Origin: Taibaiella sp.
GTDB taxonomy: Bacteria; Bacteroidota; Bacteroidia; Chitinophagales; Chitinophagaceae
Reading direction: 5' to 3'
Assembly: GCA_016786705.1 (NCBI GenBank)
Contig: JAEUVV010000010.1
Span: 248,001 to 312,000 of the forward strand
DNA: 64,000 bases
Each line of letters starts with the position of its first letter. Within the stretch, counting starts at the first letter, position 1. The notes under the pieces were generated by a model. It was not told the origin of the DNA. It worked only from the letters and a program-made list of their open reading frames with translations, and ran no database searches. Shown here piece by piece: positions 34,072 through 43,241 of the stretch. Made by a program: the position numbers and the translations under genes.

Positions 34072-34242
34072 ATGGCAAAAGCAGCAAAAACCGCGATCAA
34101 GAAAGATCCTAATGCTAACTTAGACGCGAAAAACTTTACTAAAGTTGTAAAAACCGTACGTAGCCCTAAAACTGGCGCTTACACGTTTAAAGAAGCTATT
34201 ATCCACAAAGATAAAGTAGCTGAGTATTTCGCTAAGAAATAA
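34072..34242 (+). CDS. DUF4295 family small ribosome-associated protein (likely bL38)
   Basis: 56 residues: starts MAKAAKTAIKKDPNA, rich in Ala and Lys, and ends AEYFAKK. The family always sits behind rpmB-rpmG in Bacteroidota. I recall that a DUF4295-type protein was seen in the Flavobacterium johnsoniae ribosome structure and named bL38; I have not verified this here. The gene is 62 bases downstream of rpmG and is easily missed because of its length. Confidence 0.88.
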   Translation: MAKAAKTAIKKDPNANLDAKNFTKVVKTVRSPKTGAYTFKEAIIHKDKVAEYFAKK

Positions 34243-34278
34243 GATCGACATACACAATCAATCGTTACCATATTTAGT

Positions 34279-34306
34279 GCAGCATGGATGTAAATTCGTG
34301 CTGCAT
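34279..34306 (+). terminator. Possible terminator after the DUF4295 gene
   Basis: A weak stem GCAGCA / TGCTGC with a 14-base loop followed by ATTTCTAT, 36 bases past the stop. Low strength. Confidence 0.35.
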
Positions 34307-34424
34307 TTCTATATTGTGTTCCGGCCCGCCCTTTAATATTTTGCCAATTTAATATAGCCGGCACCCTCCACGTGTCATTCAGGTTTATATATTCTGTAAA
34401 TTCAGTGTCAAATTGATCCGCAAG

Positions 34425-36056
34425 ATGACACCGACTCCCCCCTCCTACTCTTTTGGCGCATCCGCCACCGCTTTATTAGGCCAAACTATAGGTCAAAACC
34501 TCAGGCAAACCGTATTAGCTTACCCGCATCAGACAGCCATCATCAGCGCAGGGCAAAATATACAACTGGACTATACGGAATTCTGGCAGGCCACCACCCA
34601 GATCGCAAAATCTTTGATCGCTTTAGGACTGCAAGCCGGCGACCGCCTGGGCATCTGGTCACCCAACCGTTATGAATGGACCTTGCTGCAATATGCCACG
34701 GCAAGGATCGGCATCATTTTAGTCAATATCAATCCCGCGTACCGGGTATCGGAACTGGAGTACGTGCTCCGGCAATCGACGATCAAAACAATAGTCGCCT
34801 GTGTACGGTTCAAATCCAGCGAGTATAAAAACATGATCGAAACGGTCAGGAATAACTGCCCCTCCCTCGAACATGAAATTTATTTTGAAACCAACTGGGA
34901 TGAATTCCTGGATAAAGGAAAGACGATTGATGATACCCTTTTGGCCTCGTGGGAAGAAAAAGTACAGATCGATGACCCGGTAAATATTCAATACACTTCC
35001 GGCACCACCGGTTTCCCAAAAGGTGTAACCTTATCCCATCACAATATTCTGAATAATGGTTTCTTTATCGGGGAGCGCTTGAAATACAGCGCTTCGGATA
35101 AAGTATGTATCCCCGTCCCCTTTTATCATTGCTTTGGTATGGTCATCGGCAATCTTGCCTGCAGCACCCATGCCGCTACTATGGTGATTCCGTCTGAGGC
35201 CTTTGACCCCATCAAATCGCTGGAAGCGGTGGAGAAATATCAATGTACCTCGCTCTATGGCGTACCCACTATGTTTATCGCCATGCTGGTCGTGGAACAA
35301 TTCGACCAGTTTAATCTAAGTAGTCTAAGAACCGGTGTAATGGCCGGTGCTACCTGCCCGGTGGCCGTGATGCAACAGGTAAAATCCAGGATGCATATGG
35401 AAGAGATATCTGTTTGTTACGGTATGACGGAAACGTCCCCGGTATCTTTACAGACAAAAATCGGCGTACCTCTGGAAAAACAGGTGAGTACAGTAGGCAC
35501 GGTTATGGACCATTTAGAAGTCAAGATCATTGATCCTGCAACGGGGCGGACTGTACCACAAGGTGTGAAAGGAGAGCTGTGTACCCGCGGTTACTCTGTC
35601 ATGCTTAAATACTGGAATAATCCCATCGCTACAGAAGCGGTAAAAGATGAAAGCGGCTGGATGCATACCGGCGATGAAGGTATGATGGACGCGGAAGGCT
35701 ACATTACGATCACCGGCCGTATTAAAGACCTGATCATCCGCGGAGGCGAAAATATATCCCCAAAAGAAGTAGAAGATTTTCTTTATACTCATGAAAGCAT
35801 TGAAGACGTCCAGGTAATCGGTGTGCCCGATGAAAAGTTTGGAGAGCAAATTATGGCCTGGATCAAATTAAAAGCGCATAAAACCGCTACGGAACAGGAA
35901 TTGAACGACTATTGCCGGCAAAACATAGCCCATTACAAAGTGCCCAAATACTGGAAATTTGTAGATAGCTTCCCAATGACCATCACGGGAAAAGTAAAAA
36001 AGAATGAAATGCGGGCAATGGCCACGGCAGAGCTGGGGCTAGGCCCATCACAATAA
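34425..36056 (+). CDS. AMP-binding acyl-CoA synthetase (FadD-like)
   Basis: 543 residues from ATG 34425; a TTG at 34413 is an alternative start. It activates a carboxylic or fatty acid to an acyl-CoA through an acyl-AMP. The P-loop YTSGTTGFPKGVTLSHHN is at about residue 187, VCYGMTETSPVS is the adenine-binding region, and WMHTGDEG and GRIKDLIIRGGENI are the later motifs. The C-terminal catalytic lysine is in MTITGKVKKNEMR. The chain-length preference cannot be read from sequence; medium to long acyl chains are usual for this subgroup. It ends 2 bases before the convergent response-regulator stop. Confidence 0.9.
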   Translation: MTPTPPSYSFGASATALLGQTIGQNLRQTVLAYPHQTAIISAGQNIQLDYTEFWQATTQIAKSLIALGLQAGDRLGIWSPNRYEWTLLQYATARIGIILVNINPAYRVSELEYVLRQSTIKTIVACVRFKSSEYKNMIETVRNNCPSLEHEIYFETNWDEFLDKGKTIDDTLLASWEEKVQIDDPVNIQYTSGTTGFPKGVTLSHHNILNNGFFIGERLKYSASDKVCIPVPFYHCFGMVIGNLACSTHAATMVIPSEAFDPIKSLEAVEKYQCTSLYGVPTMFIAMLVVEQFDQFNLSSLRTGVMAGATCPVAVMQQVKSRMHMEEISVCYGMTETSPVSLQTKIGVPLEKQVSTVGTVMDHLEVKIIDPATGRTVPQGVKGELCTRGYSVMLKYWNNPIATEAVKDESGWMHTGDEGMMDAEGYITITGRIKDLIIRGGENISPKEVEDFLYTHESIEDVQVIGVPDEKFGEQIMAWIKLKAHKTATEQELNDYCRQNIAHYKVPKYWKFVDSFPMTITGKVKKNEMRAMATAELGLGPSQ

Positions 36057-36058
36057 CT

Positions 36059-36424
36059 TTAAGCCAGCAAGGCTTTTACATCGGCTACCAGTTGCTTGGT
36101 ACTGAAAGGTTTGGTCACATACTTTTCCGCACCGAGGGCCAGGCCTTTTTGTATTGAGTCTTCTGTGGTTTTCGCGCTCAGGAAGATGACCTTAATGTCT
36201 TTAAGCGATTCCGTATTTTTTATGGTTTTACAGATCTCGTAGCCATCTACATCGGGCATCATAATGTCCAGCAGCACCAGGTGCGGATGCTCGGTGCGGA
36301 TATGTTCCAGCGCTTCTGTACCATTACGGGCGATCAATACCTCGTAACCGCTTTTCTTCATCAGGAATTCAAGCGACATCAAAATATACGGGTCATCATC
36401 CACTACTAATACTTTATAAGCCAT
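36059..36424 (-). CDS. Single-domain response regulator
   Basis: 121 residues, receiver domain only: VLVVDDDPYI acidic pocket, phospho-acceptor D53 (LVLLDIMMPDVDG), conserved Thr/Ser region VIFLSAKTTE and Lys in KYVTKPFS. It has no output domain, so it must act by protein contact or phosphotransfer. It lies 8 bases downstream of the symporter-histidine kinase and is the obvious phosphate acceptor for it. Confidence 0.93.
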   Translation of the reverse strand: MAYKVLVVDDDPYILMSLEFLMKKSGYEVLIARNGTEALEHIRTEHPHLVLLDIMMPDVDGYEICKTIKNTESLKDIKVIFLSAKTTEDSIQKGLALGAEKYVTKPFSTKQLVADVKALLA

Positions 36425-36432
36425 ACCTCTGT

Positions 36433-39147
36433 TTATTCGTTGTTTTCAAAATGTGCGGGCAAACTGAATGCTATATGTGCGCCGGAGGCATAACTGGTAT
36501 CGGCCCAGATCCTGCCATTATGCAAATCTATAATTTTTTTACTAATTGCCAGTCCGAGGCCACTGCCTTCCGGTTTCCTGAGGCTTTGGTGCTGTGCCTG
36601 GAAGAATTTATCAAAGATCAGTTCTTTCTCTGCCGGATCAATTCCTTTCCCGTCATCGCTTACCCATACCTGCCATTCATCTTCGGTAAAATGGGTATGT
36701 ACCGTGATCTTTGTTTTGGCATATTTAAGCGCATTGCCCAGGAGATTCACCAATACCTGTTTGATCAGGTCGCGGTCACAGCTCAGCAGCATCATGGCAT
36801 TGGTCAGTTGTAATTCCAGTTGCAAGTCTTTCAGTTGTACCGAGCCTTCCAGGGTTATAGCCACTTCTTTAATCAATTCCCGCAGATCTACCTGGCTCAG
36901 GTTCAGCCTTTGTTTTCCGGCTTCAAACTTTTCTATCCTCAATACCTGGTTAATGAGTTGCGCTAAACGGTTAGCCTCATTAATCGCGGATTGTAAATAC
37001 ATTTCCTTTGTCGCCTCGTCCAGCTCGGGATTATCAAGCACGATCTCGCTCAGGGCAATAATTGAGGTCAATGGTGTTTTCAGCTCATGCGTTACGGTAT
37101 ACAGGAATTCGTTTTTGACCTGGTCGGCCTTATTCAATTCATCGTTTGCCTTTTTAAGGGCCAGACCTGCTTTCTGTAATTCAGCGGATTTCTTCATCAG
37201 CTCGCGGTTGAATTCGCGCACTTTCTGGTTTTCCTGGATAATCGCATACATTTCCCGGTAAGAAATTTCCTCTTCTAATGTAGAACGCTTGATCAGCGAG
37301 CGTGCTGCAGTAGCGCCGATCACGCCACCCAGAAGTCTTTCGGTAAAAGCCACCAGGCGGTTATGCGCGGGTTCATGCGGGTTGATGTCAAGCTCATTTT
37401 TTTCCGCGTATTTATTGATCAGCCCTTCCGCTTTATGCAGGCCGATAAAGCTTCCCAGTACCTGGTACAGGTCTTTAAGCTGCGCCCTTCCTTTCCAGGC
37501 CATATCAATATTCAGTTCCTGATCGTATTTATCATTGGCCACATACAATTCACTGAAATAAGATTCCTGCGAAGTTTTTTTAGTAAACATAGACACTAGT
37601 ACAAGGGTGAGTATATTCAGCCCCAGGCTCCAGAAAAGGCTATGTGCCAGTGGCGGCAAGGCCTGCAGCCCGAAAAGGGCATTAGGTTTCAGGAACGGAA
37701 TCCCGAATAAACCAGTTTCCAGGATACTTTTCGGGATCAGGAAAGACCCTGCCAATTGAGGTACTAAAGCGGTATACATCCACACGGTAAAGCCAATGCA
37801 CAAACCGGCAATTACCCCTTTTTTATTAGCATCTTTAAAGTACAGGCCGGCAAATAAAGCAGGGGCAAAATTAGCAACCGCGGCAAAAGACAACAGGCCG
37901 ATTGATATCAGCGAGGTACGGGGCGCAAAGAATACATAGAAGATCAGCGCAGATAAAAGAATTGCGATGATAGACAAACGGCGGATCAATAGAATGCGTT
38001 TCAGGTTGTTTTGGGCTTCTCCTTTCCTGACGGTGTACGAGGTCAAAAACAATGGAATTACGATATTATTACTCACCATGATGCTTAATGCGATCGTTTC
38101 CATGATGATCATCCCCGTAGCTGCGCTAAGGCCGCCAAGCCAGGTAAAAACCGCGAGGGCATAGGATTTGAGCTTAATAGGTATGGCCAGCACATAGGTA
38201 TCCGGCAATACCTCTGTTCCTTTAAAAAGGTACATACCACACAGCGCTATAGGCAGTACCACTATATTCATCAACAGGAGATAGGTAGGAAAAGACCAGG
38301 CTGAATGTTTCAGGTTGGCGCTGCTATCGTTCTCTACAAAATTAATATGGAATTGCCGGGGCAGGAGAATGATCGCGAAAGCAGCCAGGCAAAGCATCGT
38401 CATCCAGTTCATATAACCACCACTACCTTTTAAGGTAAAGAGCCTCGCAATATCCTGCGTAGCACCGACTTTTTGCACCATGTCGCCCAGGCCGTCAAAG
38501 ACCCCAAAAATAATAAAGCCGCCAACGACCAGTAAAACCAGGAGCTTAAATACAGATTCAAATGCAATCACCGCCATCAGGCCGGGATGTTTTTCGGAAG
38601 TATCCAGTTTACGGGCACCGTACAGAATTGAAAAGACCGCGATCACGATGGTTGTGATCAAAGCAATGGAATTCAGGTTAGATGCCGGCTTGATCTCTTC
38701 GATCAGATCTGCATGGTTAAATACTTCCAGGCTGGACACAATGGCTTTTAGCTGTAAAGCAATATAAGGTACCAGGCCAAAAATACAACAGACCGTCACC
38801 AGCGCGCCCAGCGTAGAACTTTTGCCAAAGCGTACACTGATAAAATCGGCAATAGAAGCGATGTGCAGTTGCTTACTGATCTTAAAGATCTTCTGCATCA
38901 TACCATAGCTCATGGCCAGCATAATAGTAGGACCTATATAAATGGTCAGAAAATCGAGCCCGCTTTGGGAAGCGCTGCCCACCCCGCCGTAATAGGTCCA
39001 GGTGGTGCAATAAACAGCCATGGCAAAAGTGTGCAGCCAGGGATGCCGGATCCATTTATTATCTTTTTTCAGCCGCTCGGCCCTGTTGGCAATCAAAAAT
39101 AAAAGCAACAGGTAAAGTAATCCGAAAGCAACGACCCAGGTATTCAT
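36433..39147 (-). CDS. Sodium:solute symporter fused to histidine kinase (CbrA-like)
   Basis: 904 residues. The first ~490 are a 12-13-helix SSS-family transporter (HTFAMAVYCTTWTYYGGVGSASQSG, ANFAPALFAGLYFKDANKKG). A connecting coiled coil (REFNRELMKKSAELQKAGLALKKAND) leads to the HisKA box YTVTHELKTPLTSI with H687, then HATPase motifs (VNLLGNALKYA, VSDDGKGIDP, GSGLGLAISKKI). This architecture is known in CbrA-like sensors of carbon and nitrogen status; some bind histidine. Its start overlaps the small membrane protein gene by 4 bases (ATGA). I infer it senses or transports a small carboxylate, as suggested by the acs gene nearby. Confidence 0.92.
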   Translation of the reverse strand: MNTWVVAFGLLYLLLLFLIANRAERLKKDNKWIRHPWLHTFAMAVYCTTWTYYGGVGSASQSGLDFLTIYIGPTIMLAMSYGMMQKIFKISKQLHIASIADFISVRFGKSSTLGALVTVCCIFGLVPYIALQLKAIVSSLEVFNHADLIEEIKPASNLNSIALITTIVIAVFSILYGARKLDTSEKHPGLMAVIAFESVFKLLVLLVVGGFIIFGVFDGLGDMVQKVGATQDIARLFTLKGSGGYMNWMTMLCLAAFAIILLPRQFHINFVENDSSANLKHSAWSFPTYLLLMNIVVLPIALCGMYLFKGTEVLPDTYVLAIPIKLKSYALAVFTWLGGLSAATGMIIMETIALSIMVSNNIVIPLFLTSYTVRKGEAQNNLKRILLIRRLSIIAILLSALIFYVFFAPRTSLISIGLLSFAAVANFAPALFAGLYFKDANKKGVIAGLCIGFTVWMYTALVPQLAGSFLIPKSILETGLFGIPFLKPNALFGLQALPPLAHSLFWSLGLNILTLVLVSMFTKKTSQESYFSELYVANDKYDQELNIDMAWKGRAQLKDLYQVLGSFIGLHKAEGLINKYAEKNELDINPHEPAHNRLVAFTERLLGGVIGATAARSLIKRSTLEEEISYREMYAIIQENQKVREFNRELMKKSAELQKAGLALKKANDELNKADQVKNEFLYTVTHELKTPLTSIIALSEIVLDNPELDEATKEMYLQSAINEANRLAQLINQVLRIEKFEAGKQRLNLSQVDLRELIKEVAITLEGSVQLKDLQLELQLTNAMMLLSCDRDLIKQVLVNLLGNALKYAKTKITVHTHFTEDEWQVWVSDDGKGIDPAEKELIFDKFFQAQHQSLRKPEGSGLGLAISKKIIDLHNGRIWADTSYASGAHIAFSLPAHFENNE

Positions 39148-39338
39148 TTCTTTCTCAATTTTTTATTCGTTACCACTAATGCGATCGCCAGCACGGAAAT
39201 GATCCAGATACCGAAAATATAAATAGCCTGTACCGGAATGCCCCATACCAGCTTATAGGTATCAAATACCGTTATCAAAGGAAAAACCATAAACAGCATC
39301 AATAAAAAGCCTATCAATACCACTATTTGCTGTTTCAT
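39144..39338 (-). CDS. Small two-helix membrane protein, DUF3311-like SSS subunit
   Basis: 64 residues: two hydrophobic helices (VVLIGFLLMLFMVFPLITVF and AIYIFGIWIISVLAIALVV) and a basic tail KKLRKK. It overlaps the symporter-kinase start by 4 bases. Size, topology and the linker with VWGIPVQ resemble DUF3311-type small subunits that accompany SSS transporters. That assignment is inferred, not certain. It probably forms part of the symporter-sensor complex. Confidence 0.72.
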   Translation of the reverse strand: MKQQIVVLIGFLLMLFMVFPLITVFDTYKLVWGIPVQAIYIFGIWIISVLAIALVVTNKKLRKK

Positions 39339-39366
39339 TGTAAAGGATTTAATGATGCTATAAAAG

Positions 39367-39400
39367 TATAAAACCTCAGGCAGAAACCTAAGGTTTTATA
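39367..39400 (-). terminator. Hairpin inside the locus between DUF6814 and the DUF3311-like gene
   Basis: Perfect 10-bp stem TATAAAACCT / AGGTTTTATA with a 14-base loop. It may lower transcription of the sensor genes relative to the transporter and porin genes upstream. Confidence 0.6.
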
Positions 39401-39419
39401 ATGAAATATTGCATGGTAT

Positions 39420-39647
39420 TTAGGGCCGGTCATCCCCATACTCTCCCTGCAGGGCATACATACCGAAGATGACCAGGCCACCGACAATGATCGGCAACAA
39501 GACAAAAAGTATAATGATACCAAATACCAGGTCTTCCTGCTTGTCGCTGGTAATTTTCGGGAAACCGAATTCCGTGATGCCAAAGTAGGCCACCGCTAAG
39601 GCCATCGCTATCCAAACGACGCCTAAAATTCTTTTGATTGCATTCAT
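39420..39647 (-). CDS. DUF6814 family small membrane protein
   Basis: 75 residues: two membrane helices (IKRILGVVWIAMALAVAYFGITEF and LVFGIIILFVLLPIIVGGLVIFGMYAL) and the polar tail QGEYGDDRP. It sits 27 bases downstream of the MFS transporter gene. I recognise it as resembling DUF6814, a small membrane family frequently encoded next to MHS-type transporters in Bacteroidota; the role is unknown and probably accessory. Confidence 0.75.
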   Translation of the reverse strand: MNAIKRILGVVWIAMALAVAYFGITEFGFPKITSDKQEDLVFGIIILFVLLPIIVGGLVIFGMYALQGEYGDDRP

Positions 39648-39674
39648 ATCCAGATAATTTAATCGTTTAAAATT

Positions 39675-41198
39675 TTATTCACTTAAGTTCCGAGGCTTAT
39701 TACTTACATAGATAACGCCTATCACGAAGCAGACCGCGGCTACGATAATCGGGTACCAAAGGCCTTCCAGGTACCATTGCTGATGCCCGCCGGCTTTGGC
39801 ATTAGCCACAAGATAAGTGCCTACTGCCGGTAATAGTCCGCCGAACACCCCGTTACCAATATGATAAGGCAAACTCATCGAAGTGTAACGGATATTAGTG
39901 GGGAAGAGTTCTACCAGGAAAGCCGCGATGGGTCCGTATACCATGGTCACAAACACTACTTGCACAAACACCAGCAAAATCAGGGTCCAGCGGTCACTGT
40001 CGTTAATATGTACTTCTACCGCTTCTTTTGCTTTAGCATTAATTTGCACACCGGCTTCATCCAATGGCGTAGTTACGGTTTTCTTGTGTATGGTACCATC
40101 CGTATAAGTTGTAGTCGTTACTTCCTTAGCAACAGTTATGCCATGATCATTTTCTGTTACGGTTTTTACATCAGGCGTTGCGGCAGCTGTTTTATTGGCC
40201 ACATTTGTAGTCTGGAACATTTTATCATAGATCGGTCTATAAGAGCATAGTGCTATCAGCATTCCTCCAAGCATAATCCATTTACGCCCCACTTTATCAC
40301 TCAGCCAACCGAATAAAAGAAATAATGGCGTGCCCATTACCAGGGCAATGAACATGAGGTTATCCACCTGCCCTTTATCCACTTTCATCGTATTTTCCAG
40401 GAAGCTCATGGCATAAAACTGGCCGGTATACCAAACCACGCCCTGCCCCATGACCATACCGAATAAGGCCAATAATACATATTTAAAGTTCAGCTTATTC
40501 CCGAAGCTTTCCTTAAGCGGGTTTTTCACGATCTTGCCCGTTTCTTTGGCTTTAGCAAACATCGGCGACTCATCCATGTTTTTACGGATGAGGTAAGACA
40601 CCAATACCATCAGGATGGACACCCAGAAAGGTACCCGCCAGCCCCATTCGCTAAAGGCCTCTTTGCTTAAAGTCACCCGGGTGCCCATGATCACGAGTAG
40701 CGAAATGAACAGGCCAAGGGTTGCCGTGGCCTGTATCCAGGAGGTCATATAACCACGTTTACTGGTATCAGAGTGTTCGGCAACATAAGTTGCAGCACCA
40801 CCATATTCGCCACCGAGCGCCAGGCCCTGCAATAATCTTAATACCAACACCAGGAAAGGCGCAAGAAAACCGATCGTTTCATAAGAGGGGATACAACCGA
40901 TCAGGAAAGTGGCACCTCCCATGATCAATAAGGTTACCATAAACGTATATTTCCGGCCGATCAGATCACCCAGGCGGCCGAAGAACAATGCGCCGAAAGG
41001 GCGCACGACGAAACCTGCCGCGAACGTGGCCAGTGTACTGAGGAAGGCCGCTGTAGGGTTATCCTGCGGGAAAAATTTTGAAGAAATGATGGTAGCCAGG
41101 CTACCAAAAATAAAGAAGTCGTACCACTCGATCATGGTGCCCACCGAGGAGGCTCCGATCACCTTGAGTAAGGTCTTATTATTGCTTGGACTGCTCAT
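39675..41198 (-). CDS. MFS transporter, MHS (metabolite:H+ symporter) type
   Basis: 507 residues. The MHS signatures are GTMIEWYDFFIFG in helix 1, RPFGALFFGRLGDLIGRK in loop 2-3 and LQGLALGGEYGGAATYVAEH in helices 4-5. The family moves citrate, dicarboxylates, proline, betaine or short organic acids with protons. A polar insertion of about 80 residues at roughly 336-415 (starts YDKMFQTTNVANK, ends AVEVHINDSDRW) is not normal for the family and is rich in Thr, Lys and Val. Located between the porin and DUF6814 genes in an apparent operon. Confidence 0.9.
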   Translation of the reverse strand: MSSPSNNKTLLKVIGASSVGTMIEWYDFFIFGSLATIISSKFFPQDNPTAAFLSTLATFAAGFVVRPFGALFFGRLGDLIGRKYTFMVTLLIMGGATFLIGCIPSYETIGFLAPFLVLVLRLLQGLALGGEYGGAATYVAEHSDTSKRGYMTSWIQATATLGLFISLLVIMGTRVTLSKEAFSEWGWRVPFWVSILMVLVSYLIRKNMDESPMFAKAKETGKIVKNPLKESFGNKLNFKYVLLALFGMVMGQGVVWYTGQFYAMSFLENTMKVDKGQVDNLMFIALVMGTPLFLLFGWLSDKVGRKWIMLGGMLIALCSYRPIYDKMFQTTNVANKTAAATPDVKTVTENDHGITVAKEVTTTTYTDGTIHKKTVTTPLDEAGVQINAKAKEAVEVHINDSDRWTLILLVFVQVVFVTMVYGPIAAFLVELFPTNIRYTSMSLPYHIGNGVFGGLLPAVGTYLVANAKAGGHQQWYLEGLWYPIIVAAVCFVIGVIYVSNKPRNLSE

Positions 41199-41262
41199 AG
41201 TTCTGATTACTTTTGAAGGGTTAAATAATTTTAGTGTCTGTTGTTTTTATTTAAAAGAGGGC

Positions 41263-42705
41263 TTAGAGGAACACATGGAATTGCACGATAAACTCGCCTT
41301 TGCTATCGCTCACCACATATTCATTGTTTTCCCTGAAGTACAAAGGGCGGTGGCTGTACTGTGCCGTAATCTTGGCATTGTGCCCGTTCAGGAAGAAGTT
41401 GGAACCGATATCCCAGGAGTTGGAATTCTGGCTGGTCACTTCCAGGGCTTTATAAGTATTGGCTACATAAGGCATGATCCTTACTTTTTGATTATTGCTC
41501 CATTTGGGCAACAAATAGCCAAGATGCGTGTAAATCATTTGCCCGGTACCGAACATCAGCCGGCTGTTACCCGCACCACTGATGCTGGAAGGCGTGGTAG
41601 CCGCAGGATTTAAGCCGCCGGCCACATTCATGATACCAAGGCTCCTGTTATAATTTGGCCCGAAATTGTAGTTGTAATAGGCTCCATAGAAACTGATGGC
41701 CGCTTTTTTTGCAGGATCACCTACCGGCATGTCTCCATAAACATCGGCACCAAACATATTGATATCGTGCTTTTCAAGACTACCGGCACTGCTCATACTT
41801 TTAGTACCATCACTGTTATGATAAAAACCCGCACCTACATTAAGCACTTTCTTCGCACCCAGGTAGGTCCCTACCCTGTAACCCAGGAAGTTAGACTCTT
41901 TATCAAAAAACTGGTAATCGACATAACCCTGGATCGCAGGTTTACTGTCCCCGTTATTATCAACGGCTACACTACCCATCAGGGAATCATATACGGGAAC
42001 AAGGTTAGTAGCGAAAGGCTTGTTGAGCGAGAAGTTATAACTAAATTTTTTGAAATTACCTTTGAGGTACATCCCCATCTGGCGGGCAAACTGGTCTGAA
42101 TTATCGATCAGTGCCCAGTTAACGATAGGTGCGTCCATCGTCATCATATTCAGGGTACTGGCGCTGGTAATGCGGCTTACACCGTTAAATAGATGTATCC
42201 CGGCACCGAAGTATAAAGAGAAGTCATTCTTCTTATTTTTCAGTTTATCAAATTCAGGAATGATCGCGTATTCCGCATAAGCATCATGAATAAAGAGACC
42301 CGGCTTTTTTCCCGCGCCATAGCCCCCGGTACCCGAAGAACCACTGGCACCACCGCTGGAAAAGGACTGATTGTTGATCCCGAAATGGGTAAGAATGAGA
42401 AAACGGTCAGATATCTGCGCATAAAAGATCAAACGCGACCTGCGCAGGCCTATATCGAAAGTATTATCTTTTGCCTCACCGTTTACCATGGTATTCGGGT
42501 TGTTCTGGTTAGACCGTACCCATACCTGGTTCATAAAAAGGAAACGAAGATATTTTGAACCACTTTGATCTATATTGATCTTAAGGCCGGCGCCATAGTT
42601 ATCCGTAAGCGCTTTTGCCTGTGTGGTATCCGTCTGTGCCAATGCAGCAGGGCCAAGCATTACAGCAGCGATCAATACCGCGAAGAAGGAACTTTTGTTA
42701 AGCAT
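41263..42705 (-). CDS. Outer-membrane porin of the carboxylate-type locus
   Basis: 480 residues with a signal peptide (FFAVLIAAVMLGPAALAQ). A beta-barrel pattern follows, with strands such as YLRFLFMNQVWVRSNQN and a Phe-containing C-terminal strand (FIVQFHVFL). Family not fixed; it resembles short-chain porin sequences often annotated as porin in Bacteroidota. Gly/Ser-rich loop GGASGSSGTGGYGAGKKPG at about residues 115-133. It is first in the run leading to the MHS transporter, 64 bases upstream. Confidence 0.78.
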   Translation of the reverse strand: MLNKSSFFAVLIAAVMLGPAALAQTDTTQAKALTDNYGAGLKINIDQSGSKYLRFLFMNQVWVRSNQNNPNTMVNGEAKDNTFDIGLRRSRLIFYAQISDRFLILTHFGINNQSFSSGGASGSSGTGGYGAGKKPGLFIHDAYAEYAIIPEFDKLKNKKNDFSLYFGAGIHLFNGVSRITSASTLNMMTMDAPIVNWALIDNSDQFARQMGMYLKGNFKKFSYNFSLNKPFATNLVPVYDSLMGSVAVDNNGDSKPAIQGYVDYQFFDKESNFLGYRVGTYLGAKKVLNVGAGFYHNSDGTKSMSSAGSLEKHDINMFGADVYGDMPVGDPAKKAAISFYGAYYNYNFGPNYNRSLGIMNVAGGLNPAATTPSSISGAGNSRLMFGTGQMIYTHLGYLLPKWSNNQKVRIMPYVANTYKALEVTSQNSNSWDIGSNFFLNGHNAKITAQYSHRPLYFRENNEYVVSDSKGEFIVQFHVFL

Positions 42706-42788
42706 AAGATTGTGATTTTTTCTTATGCTAATTTTGGATTAAAGAATTTGGAATACAAATTTTTACTATTTCCCTGCTAAATGTATAG

Positions 42789-43208
42789 CTAATGCTTAAA
42801 CCGGTCCCAGCGGATCACCATATATTTATCCCCCAGCTCTGTGATCAAAACACCGGCTCCTTTCAATCCCTGGCGGTCTTTAGAGAATTCGATCAGCTCA
42901 TCGTGAGACAAAACCTGGTAAGTAGGTTTATACTCCAGATTTTCAGGCCGGGAGATCCCGAACTTCTTCACCCAGTTCATCACGCTTACATGACTGATCC
43001 CTAAAATCCGTTCAATTTCCCTAAAAGTGACGCCTTCAATGTATAGCTGAAGTGCTTTGATCACGTAATAGGAATCAATATTCTTACCTTCTTTGGTGAC
43101 GGTATAAAAATAGCCACAGTCCTTGCATTTATAACGTTGGCGCCCTTTCACCACGCCGCTTTTAGTATACTCTTGTGACTTGCATTTGGGGCAATAGATC
43201 TTTTCCAT
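42789..43208 (-). CDS. InsA-like zinc-ribbon/HTH protein, domesticated transposase-type regulator
   Basis: 139 residues. The N-terminus has a zinc ribbon (YCPKCKSQEYTKSGVVKGRQ, then YKCKDCGYFYT) as in IS1 InsA, and a helix-turn-helix (VTFREIERILGISHVSVMNWVKKFG) at about 77-102. The last ~35 residues (GVLITELGDKYMVIRWDRFKH) are not transposase-like, and no DDE catalytic domain or terminal inverted repeats are present. This points to a DNA-binding regulator rather than an active element. It is divergent from acs across a 137-base region with a 15-bp direct repeat. Confidence 0.7.
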   Translation of the reverse strand: MEKIYCPKCKSQEYTKSGVVKGRQRYKCKDCGYFYTVTKEGKNIDSYYVIKALQLYIEGVTFREIERILGISHVSVMNWVKKFGISRPENLEYKPTYQVLSHDELIEFSKDRQGLKGAGVLITELGDKYMVIRWDRFKH

Positions 43209-43241
43209 GACCTAAAATTAACTATTGCTTCCGATAAATTA

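Noticed and set aside
39335..39583. 82-residue open frame on the minus strand
   Set aside because: It overlaps the DUF6814 gene in another frame, is Ser/Cys-rich without pattern and crosses a hairpin.
42789..43208. Active IS1 element
   Set aside because: Only the zinc-ribbon and helix-turn-helix part is present; there is no DDE domain, no second frame and no terminal inverted repeat or target duplication.
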